Origin: Cyanobium sp. PLM2.Bin73 | GTDB taxonomy: Bacteria > Cyanobacteriota > Cyanobacteriia > PCC-6307 > Cyanobiaceae | Assembly (NCBI GenBank): GCA_007694915.1 | Contig: REEV01000098.1 | Location: forward strand, 1 to 64,000 | Length of the DNA stretch: 64,000 nt | Direction: 5' to 3' | Shown here: in pieces, positions 21,300 to 29,072 of the stretch | Layout: the number at the start of each line of letters is the position of its first letter | Numbering within the stretch: position 1 is the first letter of the stretch | Made by a program: the position numbers and the translations under genes | Notes under the pieces: generated by a model | The model's input: the letters and a program-made list of their open reading frames with translations, nothing else | Database searches by the model: none | What the model was told of the DNA's origin: nothing

Positions 21300-22081
21300 A
21301 CCGCATCGGTGGCTGGCTGCTGGGCCTGGCGAGCGTGCTGGCCTTCGCCCTGCTCTACGCGCCGATCGTGGTGATGGTGCTCTTCAGCTTCAATGCCCCC
21401 CGAGGTCGCTTCAATCTGGTGTGGCAGGGGTTCACCCTCGCCAACTGGCGCCAGCCGCTGGCCGATGCCGCCCTCACTCAGGCCTTTCTCGCCAGCCTGG
21501 CGCTGGCCCTGGCGGCGGCGGTGCTGGCGGTGCTGCTGGGCGGCCTGATGGCCCTGGCCCTGGGCCGCGTGCGCCTGCGGGGCGGCCGGGCAATCGCCCT
21601 GCTGCTGGCCCTGCCGCTCACCAATCCGGAGATCGTGCTGGCCACGGCCCTGCTCAACCTGTTCGTGGATCTCAACCTGCCGCGGGGACCGCTGACGCTG
21701 CTGCTCTCTCACAGCCTGTTCTGTCTGAGCTATGCCGCCCTCACCTTGAAGGCACGGCTGGCGGGATTCGATCCCAGCCTGGAGCTGGCAGCCCAGGACC
21801 TGGGCGCGCCTCCCCTGGCGGCCTTCCGGCGCGTCACCCTGCCGCTGCTGGCGCCAGGCCTGCTGGCCGCGGGCCTGCTCAGCTTCTCGCTGTCGTTCGA
21901 CGACTATGTGATCAGCAGCTTCACCGCAGGCGAAACCGTGACCCTGCCGCTGTATCTGGCCGGGGCGTTTCAGCGGGAGATTTCGCCCCAGATCCAGGTG
22001 CTCTCCACCCTGGTGCTGCTGGTGAGCGGGGTGTTGCTCATCCTGGCGACACCCCGCAGTTCCGGGTCCGGGCGGCGTTGA
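21296..22081 (+). CDS. potC: Polyamine-type ABC transporter permease
   Basis: ELAAQDLGAPPLAAFRRVTLPLLAPG EAA loop; SLSFDDYVISSFTAG; ATGA overlap with potB. Confidence 0.85.
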   Translation: MNRIGGWLLGLASVLAFALLYAPIVVMVLFSFNAPRGRFNLVWQGFTLANWRQPLADAALTQAFLASLALALAAAVLAVLLGGLMALALGRVRLRGGRAIALLLALPLTNPEIVLATALLNLFVDLNLPRGPLTLLLSHSLFCLSYAALTLKARLAGFDPSLELAAQDLGAPPLAAFRRVTLPLLAPGLLAAGLLSFSLSFDDYVISSFTAGETVTLPLYLAGAFQREISPQIQVLSTLVLLVSGVLLILATPRSSGSGRR

Positions 22082-22103
22082 GCCCCTCCGCTCCAGGCCG
22101 GGG

Positions 22104-22703
22104 CTAGTGCCGGGTGCGGTCAGGTCGTCCGGCGCCCAGGTAGCCCCAGGCCGAGGTGAGGGCCAGCAGCAGCGACGGCCAGAACAGCCACCAGCCGAGC
22201 TGCTGGAGGAGGGGCGGCAGACCCCCCAGTCCAAGATCGGCGCCCCAGGTCGCCGGCCAGAGCAGCAGCAGCAGACTGCTGAATTGCAGCACCGTCTTGG
22301 CCTTGCCGGCCAGGGAGGCGGGGCCGCCGCCGCTGGCGCCGCTGCGCCAGCCGGAGATCAGCAGTTCGCGGGCCAGCAGCAGCCACACCGCCCACAGGGG
22401 AAGCTGCTGCGGCCAGGCCGGCTGGGCCGCCAGCCAGAGCAGGGGGGCGGCGATCAGGATCTTGTCGGTGAGGGGATCGAGGCGGGCGCCCCATGCCGAG
22501 CCGCCACCGGCGCGCCGGGCCAGCAGACCATCGGCCCAGTCGCTGAGGCCGCCCAGCAGCAGCAGCCACCAGGCCAGGTCCGCCGCACCGCCGCTGAGGG
22601 CCAGGATCAGGGGCAGGCCGAGCAGGGCCCGACCCACGGTGAGTCCATCGGCCAGGCGCCGCAGGGGGGCGGCGGCGCGCGGCCGGTGCTGGTGGCTGCC
22701 CAT
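22104..22703 (-). CDS. pgsA: CDP-alcohol phosphatidyltransferase (PgsA-like)
   Basis: LSDWADGLLARRAGGGSAWGARLDPLTDK matches the DGxxAR...G..LDxxxD CDP-alcohol signature. Confidence 0.88.
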   Translation of the reverse strand: MGSHQHRPRAAAPLRRLADGLTVGRALLGLPLILALSGGAADLAWWLLLLGGLSDWADGLLARRAGGGSAWGARLDPLTDKILIAAPLLWLAAQPAWPQQLPLWAVWLLLARELLISGWRSGASGGGPASLAGKAKTVLQFSSLLLLLWPATWGADLGLGGLPPLLQQLGWWLFWPSLLLALTSAWGYLGAGRPDRTRH

Positions 22704-22794
22704 CCGGGGGTGCTGCGGCTGGGCTGCCCATTGTGAAGGCGGCACCGGCCCAGGCCCAGAATGCCCCCACAGCTCTCCCGCTCCCCCAGCCGCC

Positions 22795-23259
22795 GTGGTG
22801 CAACAGCCCGTCTCCGCCGTGATGACCAGCCCGGTGCTCAGCGTCACGGCCGACACGCCCCTGCAGAACGCCGTGAAGCTGATGAGTGAGCACCACATCA
22901 GCGGCCTGCCGGTGGTGGACGAGGCCGGCGCACTGGTGGGGGAGCTCACCGAGCAGAGCCTGATGGTGCGCGAGAGCGGCTTCCAGCCCGGGCCCTACGT
23001 GATGCTGCTCGATGCGGTGATCTACCTGCGCAATCCCCTCAGCTGGGACAAGGAGGTGCACCAGGTGCTGGGCAGCACCGTGGGGGAGGTGATGAACCGC
23101 CATCCCCACAGCTGCGCGGGCGAGCTGCCCCTGCCGGCGGCGGCGCGGCAGCTCCATGAGGGCAGCACCCAGCGCCTGTTCGTGCTTGATGAGTCCCGCC
23201 GCCCGCTGGGGGTGCTCACCCGCGGCGATGTGGTGCGCGCCCTGGCCACTGAGGCCTGA
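22795..23259 (+). CDS. CBS domain-containing protein
   Basis: VSAVMTSPVLSVTADTPLQNAVKLMSEHHISGLPVVDEAG and a second CBS repeat; GTG start. Confidence 0.88.
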   Translation: MVQQPVSAVMTSPVLSVTADTPLQNAVKLMSEHHISGLPVVDEAGALVGELTEQSLMVRESGFQPGPYVMLLDAVIYLRNPLSWDKEVHQVLGSTVGEVMNRHPHSCAGELPLPAAARQLHEGSTQRLFVLDESRRPLGVLTRGDVVRALATEA

Positions 23260-23272
23260 GCCCGTGACAGGG

Positions 23273-24205
23273 ATGGTGCCATCAGCTGCTGATCCGTTGC
23301 CCTCCTGGCGGCCTGGCGCCGTGAAAGAGGCCCTGCTCTCCTTCGTGACGGCGGTGACCGCGGAACACTCGGCGGCGTTTGTGCCGGAGCCGGAGCGGGT
23401 GGCGGTGTTCGACAACGACGGCACGCTCTGGCCGGAGCAGCCGATGCCCTTCCAGGCCGCCTTCGCCTTCGACGAACTCAAGGGTGCGGTGCAGCGCCAG
23501 CCCGCCCTGGCCGATGATCCGATGGTGCAGGCGGCCCTGGCCGGCGACATCGGCGCCCTGCTGGCCGGCGGGCATTTCGAGGGTCTGCTGCGGGTGATTG
23601 CCGTGAGCCACGCCGGCATGACCACCGAGGCGTTTGCGGCGGCGGTGGAGGCCTGGCTGCGCTCCGCCCGCCATCCCCGCTTCGAGCGGCCCTACGACGC
23701 ACTCACCTACGGGCCGATGCAGGAGGTGCTGCAGCTGCTGCGAACCCATGGTTTCCGCACCTTCATCGTGTCCGGCGGTGGCGCCGACTTCATGCGCGTG
23801 TGGGTGGAGCGGGTGTACGGCATCCCGCCGGAGCGGGTGGTGGGCTCCACCGGCCGCACCAGCTTCGAGCTGCGCGAGAGCGGCCCGGTGCTGCTCAAGT
23901 CGCTCGACACCCTGTTCGTGAATGACGGCGCCGGCAAACCGGCGGCCATTCATCAGTTCATCGGCCGCCGGCCGCTGATGGCCTTCGGCAACAGCGACGG
24001 CGACCTGGCCATGCTGCAGTTCACCACGATCAACAACCCACGACCCAGCTTCGGGCTGATCGTGCACCACACCGATTCCGAGCGCGAGTACGCCTACGAC
24101 GCCGAAACCAGGAGCACCGGCACGTTGGTGAAGGCCCTGCAGCAGGCCCCCGAGCGCGGCTGGCACGTGGTGGACATGCAGCGCGACTGGCTGCGGGTGT
24201 TCTAG
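23273..24205 (+). CDS. HAD family hydrolase
   Basis: VAVFDNDGTLWPEQP motif I, FIVSGGGADF motif II, FGNSDGDLAML. Confidence 0.88.
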   Translation: MVPSAADPLPSWRPGAVKEALLSFVTAVTAEHSAAFVPEPERVAVFDNDGTLWPEQPMPFQAAFAFDELKGAVQRQPALADDPMVQAALAGDIGALLAGGHFEGLLRVIAVSHAGMTTEAFAAAVEAWLRSARHPRFERPYDALTYGPMQEVLQLLRTHGFRTFIVSGGGADFMRVWVERVYGIPPERVVGSTGRTSFELRESGPVLLKSLDTLFVNDGAGKPAAIHQFIGRRPLMAFGNSDGDLAMLQFTTINNPRPSFGLIVHHTDSEREYAYDAETRSTGTLVKALQQAPERGWHVVDMQRDWLRVF

Positions 24206-24849
24206 AGCGCCAGCACGGCCCCTTCGGCCACCAGCCACTGGCGTTCGTGGCGGGGCAGGGGCATGCCGCCCGTGAGGGCGCCGAAGGCGGGCAGGGCGAG
24301 CCGCTCGCTGCGCGGGCAGTAACTGAAACAGGGCAGGCGCAGGCGGTCGCCCCTGCCGCCCAGCAGGGTCACCGGATGCAAGTGGCCGCAGAGGTTGAGC
24401 AGGCTGGAGCGCGGCTCGGGTTCGTGGCTGAGCCACCAGGGGCCCAGGGCCTGGCTGGGCTCCTGGGCCAGGCCGGCGATCCAGCTGCCGCGCTCGTGGT
24501 TGCCGCCGATCAGCCGCAGCGGGCAGCCGAGCAACTCGGGCAGGGCTGCCAGCTTGGCCCGCAGCTCGCCGGTGAGCCCCAGGCGGCCGTGGATCAGGTC
24601 GCCCAGCACGATCACCTGCTCGGGCCGCAGCCGCGCCGCCAGCTCCAGCAGGGCGTTGAGGGTGGCGGCGTCGCCGTCACTGGGCAGGGGGATGCCCTGG
24701 GCCTGGAAGCTCTCCGCCTTGCCCAGGTGCAGGTCGGCCAGCAGCAGCACCCGCCGCAGCGGATCCCACACCGCCCGCTCCGACAGCAGCTCCAGGGTCT
24801 CGCCGCCCCAGCGGAATGGCGCCGTCTCAGCCGTCGCCGCTGTGCTCAC
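24202..24849 (-). CDS. pdeM: Ligase-associated DNA damage response metallophosphoesterase/endonuclease
   Basis: LLLADLHLGKAESFQAQGIPLP, VLGDLIHGR, IGGNHERG, CGHLHP; GTG start overlaps the GST stop. Confidence 0.88.
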   Translation of the reverse strand: MSTAATAETAPFRWGGETLELLSERAVWDPLRRVLLLADLHLGKAESFQAQGIPLPSDGDAATLNALLELAARLRPEQVIVLGDLIHGRLGLTGELRAKLAALPELLGCPLRLIGGNHERGSWIAGLAQEPSQALGPWWLSHEPEPRSSLLNLCGHLHPVTLLGGRGDRLRLPCFSYCPRSERLALPAFGALTGGMPLPRHERQWLVAEGAVLAL

Positions 24850-25457
24850 CGGCTGCCCATCGCCCGCTGGTAGGCGGCACTGGCCTGGGCGCTGGCGATC
24901 GCCGCCCGCACCCCCGGCCAGGGCACCAGATCGATCTGGGGGAAGAAGATCGGCAGGTAGGCCAGATAGGACTGCACGGCGCAGTCGGCCGCGCCCCACT
25001 GCGCGCCCACCAGTGGCCGGCCGTCTGCCAGCAGGCCGTCGAGCACGCCCATCAGGCGTGGGAACTCCCGCTCCCGGTTGCTGGGCACGAACAGGGCCAC
25101 CGCCAGGGTGGCGTTGGCGAACAGCAACCACTGGGCCACCAGCGCCCGGCGGGCGGCCGCCTGCTCCGGCCCGCCGACCAGGTCGGGGTTGAATTCCCCG
25201 CCGAAGCGCTCGGCCAGGTGCAGCAGGATGGCGCCGCTCTCGAACAGCCGAAGCGGTCCGCCGCCGGGGGCTTCGAGGCCGTCGTCCTCCAGGGCTGGCA
25301 GCTTGGCGAAGGGGTTGATGGCGGTGAACGCCGGCTCGCGGTGTTCGCCCGCCTGCAGGTTGAGCTCCACCCAGCGGTAGGGGATGCCCTTCTCCTCCAG
25401 GTACCAGCGGGGCATGGAGGCCCGGGTGCGGGCACCGCCGTAGAGGGTGAGAGACAT
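24846..25457 (-). CDS. Glutathione S-transferase family protein
   Basis: MSLTLYGGARTRASMPRWYLEEKGIPYRWVELNLQAGEHREPAFTAINPFAKLPALED thioredoxin-fold GST N-terminus. Confidence 0.9.
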   Translation of the reverse strand: MSLTLYGGARTRASMPRWYLEEKGIPYRWVELNLQAGEHREPAFTAINPFAKLPALEDDGLEAPGGGPLRLFESGAILLHLAERFGGEFNPDLVGGPEQAAARRALVAQWLLFANATLAVALFVPSNREREFPRLMGVLDGLLADGRPLVGAQWGAADCAVQSYLAYLPIFFPQIDLVPWPGVRAAIASAQASAAYQRAMGSR

Positions 25458-25479
25458 GGCAGTGGGCGCGCCGCGCTGA

Positions 25480-25542
25480 GCCTATGGGCATACCAGATCA
25501 GCCTGTGGGCACCCAACCTCTCCCCAGGGGCACACAATCGGA
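25480..25542 (+). repeat. Three imperfect 21-bp direct repeats (core GGGCAY)
   Basis: gcctatgggcataccagatca / gcctgtgggcacccaacctct / ccccaggggcacacaatcgga, contiguous, upstream of the 25564 ORF. Confidence 0.55.
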
Positions 25543-25563
25543 ACAGCGGCGCGGACAGGGCGG

Positions 25564-27741
25564 ATGGCGGACACCGGCGGCAGCACCGATCCCGCTGTGG
25601 CCAGCCAGCAGGCCTGTCTGCTCAAGCTGGCGCCCCACCTGCTCGGCCGCACCCGCCGCGGGGTGGTGGGCAGCAGCCGCTACGCCGAGCGCCTGCGGGA
25701 GGCGGTGCGCCGGGCCGCCGCCGACCCGGAGGCCGGGCCGGTGCTGATCAGCGGCGAACCGGGCCTGGGCAAAGACAACCTGGCCGCCCTGATCCACTTC
25801 GGCAGCCCGCGCCGGCGGCGACTGATGGCCCGCATCGACGCCGCCACCCTGGGCGATGACGGTGCCGCCCTGTTCGGCAGCGGCTCCAGCGGCGGTGATG
25901 GCTCCCTGCTCGACTGCCTCGGTGATGGCGCCCTGCTGATCGACAACCTCGATCGGGCCGATCCCCGCCTGCGGCCCCAGTTGCTGGAGCTGCTGCGCAG
26001 CGGGCGCTGGCGGGCAGCGGGGGCGGAGAGCCCGGAACGGCACTTCAGCGGCCGGCTGTTCTGCACCACCGAGTCGGCCCTGCCGGAGTTCGACGGCTGC
26101 GCCACCGTGATCCGGGTGCCGCCCCTGCGGGTGCGGCGCCAGGATCTGGGCGAATGGCTGCGCTACGGCATCCGCCAGCAGGCGCGCGGGCTGGGCTGGA
26201 GCCGCCCGCCCCAGGTGAGCGAGGCCGTGGTGAAGCGGCTGCAGAGCCACGACTTCCCCGGCAATCTGCGGGAGCTGGAGGGCCTGATCGAGCGGGCCCT
26301 GCGCCAGAGCGCTGCCGACCTGATCGCTCAGCCGAGCACCGATCAGGCCGCCACCCTGCCTGCCACCCTTCCCGATGAGGTGTTCTGGACCGGCTCGCGA
26401 GCGGTCAGGGCGCGCTTCGATCTCTGGCGCTGGAAGCCGCGGCTGCGCTTTGTGATGCGCTCGCCGCGACTGTGGAACGCCCTGCTGTTCGGCCTGGTGA
26501 GCTGGGTGTTCGTGCTGGTGAACCTGTGGCTCTGGCAGGGTCCCCAGGACCGGGCCCACAACGGCGGCCTGAATCTGTTCTGGGCCTGGTGGTGGCCCCT
26601 GATCCTGCTGGGCTATCCGCTGGTGGGGCGGCTGTGGTGCTCCTTCTGCCCGTTCATGGTGTGGGGGGAGATCAGCCAGCGCCTGGTCCGTGCCTGCGGC
26701 TGGCGGCCGCGCCCCTGGCCCCGGGGCGATAGCGACCGCTGGGCGGCACCGCTGCTGGCGGCCGGCTTCGCCCTGATCCTGCTCTGGGAGGAGGTGTGGA
26801 ACCTGGAGAACACCGCCTGGCTGAGCAGTTGTCTGCTGCTGGTGATCACCGCCGGGGCAGTGCTGGGCTCGCTGACCTTCGAGAAGCGCTTCTGGTGCCG
26901 CCATCTCTGCCCGGTGGGGGGCATGAACGGCCTGTTCGCCAAGCTCTCGATCCTGGAACTGCGTGCTGAGGCCGGCACCTGCAGCGGCAGCTGCAGCACC
27001 TACGGCTGCTTCAAGGGCGGGCCGGCGGTGGGGGAGGGGCTGGCCACGGCCGGCTGCCCCCTCGGCACCCATCCGGCCCACCTGGCCGACAACCGCGACT
27101 GTGTGCTCTGCCTCACCTGCGCGGCGGCCTGCCCCCACCGCTCGGTGCAGCTGCGCCTGCGTCCCCCCGCCGCCGACCTGCAGCGGGAGATGGAGCCGCC
27201 GGCCGGCGAGGCCGGGCTGATCCTGGTGCTGGCCGGCGGCATCGCCCTGCATCACTGGCAGCGGCTGCTGGGCTGGTTGCCGCTGGCGCCGGCTTCCCTG
27301 CAGGACGGCCTGCTGCTGCCGCGCCTGGCCATCGGCGCCCTGGCCATGGCGATGCCCAGCCTGCTGTTCCTGCTCAGCCGGCCCCTGCTGGCCGCCCGCC
27401 AGCGGCGCCTGCTGCTCTACGCCCTGCTGCCCCTGCTCTGGGCACTGCTGCTGGCCCGCCATCTGCCCCTGGGCATGGCCGAGGCTGGCCGGGTGCTGAC
27501 GGTGAGCCTGGCGCCGCTTGGACCGGCCGTGCCTGAGCTGCCGGCCTGGAGCGCCGATCCCCACGTGATCGCCTTCTGCCAGAGCGCCGCGGTGCTGCTG
27601 GGGCTGGTGTGGGCGGTGGTGCTGATACGGCGGCTTTGGCCGGCGCCGCGGCTGCAGGTGGCCGGGCTGGGGGTGGCGCTGCTGCTGGCCGCCGGCGGGC
27701 GCTGGCTGGTGGCGGCACCGGCTGCGCTGATGCCGGGATAA
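25564..27741 (+). CDS. Degenerate sigma54-activator-like AAA+ domain fused to a NapH/NosR-type membrane polyferredoxin
   Basis: 725 aa; GEPGLGKDNLA (Walker A), LLIDNLDRADPRLRPQLLELLRSG, DFPGNLRELEGLIERAL; then TM segments with CSFCPFMVWG, CRHLCPVGGMNG, CSGSCSTYGCFKGG, CVLCLTCAAACPHRS. Confidence 0.88.
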   Translation: MADTGGSTDPAVASQQACLLKLAPHLLGRTRRGVVGSSRYAERLREAVRRAAADPEAGPVLISGEPGLGKDNLAALIHFGSPRRRRLMARIDAATLGDDGAALFGSGSSGGDGSLLDCLGDGALLIDNLDRADPRLRPQLLELLRSGRWRAAGAESPERHFSGRLFCTTESALPEFDGCATVIRVPPLRVRRQDLGEWLRYGIRQQARGLGWSRPPQVSEAVVKRLQSHDFPGNLRELEGLIERALRQSAADLIAQPSTDQAATLPATLPDEVFWTGSRAVRARFDLWRWKPRLRFVMRSPRLWNALLFGLVSWVFVLVNLWLWQGPQDRAHNGGLNLFWAWWWPLILLGYPLVGRLWCSFCPFMVWGEISQRLVRACGWRPRPWPRGDSDRWAAPLLAAGFALILLWEEVWNLENTAWLSSCLLLVITAGAVLGSLTFEKRFWCRHLCPVGGMNGLFAKLSILELRAEAGTCSGSCSTYGCFKGGPAVGEGLATAGCPLGTHPAHLADNRDCVLCLTCAAACPHRSVQLRLRPPAADLQREMEPPAGEAGLILVLAGGIALHHWQRLLGWLPLAPASLQDGLLLPRLAIGALAMAMPSLLFLLSRPLLAARQRRLLLYALLPLLWALLLARHLPLGMAEAGRVLTVSLAPLGPAVPELPAWSADPHVIAFCQSAAVLLGLVWAVVLIRRLWPAPRLQVAGLGVALLLAAGGRWLVAAPAALMPG

Positions 27742-27772
27742 TGGAGTTCTGCCCCCTTCGGCCGCCGCTCCG

Positions 27773-27853
27773 ATGACCACCGCCCTGCTGATCGCCCTGG
27801 CCGCCTCCCTGGGGCTGATGGCTTACATCATCAAGCGCCTGGAGCAGGCCTAG
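27773..27853 (+). CDS. Candidate 26-aa single-TM microprotein
   Basis: ATG...TAG encodes MTTALLIALAASLGLMAYIIKRLEQA; 31 bp after the polyferredoxin stop; below the ORF-track length cutoff. Confidence 0.4.
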   Translation: MTTALLIALAASLGLMAYIIKRLEQA

Positions 27854-29028
27854 TCGCCGGCCTGGGCTGCGATCTGCCCGGCGATCCGGCTGCAGCCGCC
27901 CCCCCGGGCCTTGGCTGCGTACATCGCCCGGTCGGCTGCCGCCAGCAGCTCGTAGGCGTTGCGCGCGTTGTCGGGGTAGCGGGCGATGCCGACGCTGGCC
28001 GAGAGGCTGAGATCGCCCGCCAGCGGGCTGAGGGGCTGTTCGCTGGCCCGGATCAACTTGGTGGCGATCTGGAGGAGTTCCTCGTCGCCGTCACCGTCGG
28101 ACACCAGCACCACGAATTCATCGCCCCCCAGCCGGCAGAGCAGGTCGGTTTCGCGCAGCACCCCCTGCAGGCGCCGGGCCATCAGCTGCAGCACCCGGTC
28201 CCCCTGAGCGTGGCCGTGGCGGTCGTTGACCCGCTTGAAGCCATCCAGATCCAGGAACAGCAGAGCCACGGCCCGTTGATGGCGCCGGGCCAGGGCCAGG
28301 TCACGCTCCAGCTGCTCCATCAGCAGGCCGCGGTTGCCCAGGCCGGTGAGCAGGTCGTGGCGGGCCTCGTGCTCCACCGCCTTCTCGGCGGCATAGCGCT
28401 CGGTGATGTCCTCAAGCATGCCCACGAAGTAGAGCGGACGGTGGCCGGCGCCGCGCACGGTGGAGATCGAGAGGTGGTGGCGGCGCAGTTCGCCGCTGCG
28501 CACCCGGTTCCAGAGGTCTCCCTGCCAGTGGCCCCGGCTCAGCAGGCTGGCCCACAGCTCGGCGTAGAAGTCGGCGCCGTGGCGGCCGGAGCGCAGCAGG
28601 TTGGTGTGGCGCCCCAGCACCTCCACCGGCCGGTAGCCGCTCAGCCGGCTGAAGGCCTCGTTCACCATCAGGATGCGGCCCTCGGGGTCACTCACCACGA
28701 TTCCCAGCCGCGACGCTTCGAACACGGTGCTGGCCAGGGCCCGCTCCCGGGCCGCGGCCTCGCTCACGGCCAGGGCTGCGCGCAGGGTGAGGTGGCTGTT
28801 CACCAGGGTCCGGGTGCAGAGCGCTGCCAGGCTGCTGGCCGCCGCGCCCATGGTCAGCAGCCCCCAGAGGTTGGGACCCGCTGCGCCGGCGGCGCCCACC
28901 AGGGCGGTGAGCAGCAGGCCGACGGCCAGCACCAGGGGTGGCAGGGAGCGCAGGGGCAGCCAACCCAGAGGCCGCCGGGATCGGCAGGACTCAGACGCAT
29001 ACCCGGCAGGCGCAGGTGCCTTGGCCAT
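27850..29028 (-). CDS. PAS domain diguanylate cyclase (GGDEF)
   Basis: PAS region (GIVVSDPEGRILMVNEAFSRLSGY) and an intact CRLGGDEFVVLV active site. Confidence 0.93.
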   Translation of the reverse strand: MAKAPAPAGYASESCRSRRPLGWLPLRSLPPLVLAVGLLLTALVGAAGAAGPNLWGLLTMGAAASSLAALCTRTLVNSHLTLRAALAVSEAAARERALASTVFEASRLGIVVSDPEGRILMVNEAFSRLSGYRPVEVLGRHTNLLRSGRHGADFYAELWASLLSRGHWQGDLWNRVRSGELRRHHLSISTVRGAGHRPLYFVGMLEDITERYAAEKAVEHEARHDLLTGLGNRGLLMEQLERDLALARRHQRAVALLFLDLDGFKRVNDRHGHAQGDRVLQLMARRLQGVLRETDLLCRLGGDEFVVLVSDGDGDEELLQIATKLIRASEQPLSPLAGDLSLSASVGIARYPDNARNAYELLAAADRAMYAAKARGGGCSRIAGQIAAQAGD

Positions 29029-29072
29029 CCCCTCGCGCCCCGGGGCCAGGGCCCATCCACGACCCCTCAGGC

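Noticed and set aside
25564-27741. Sigma54-dependent transcriptional activator
   Set aside because: No GAFTGA loop, no HTH, altered Walker B; the C-terminal half is a membrane Fe-S protein.
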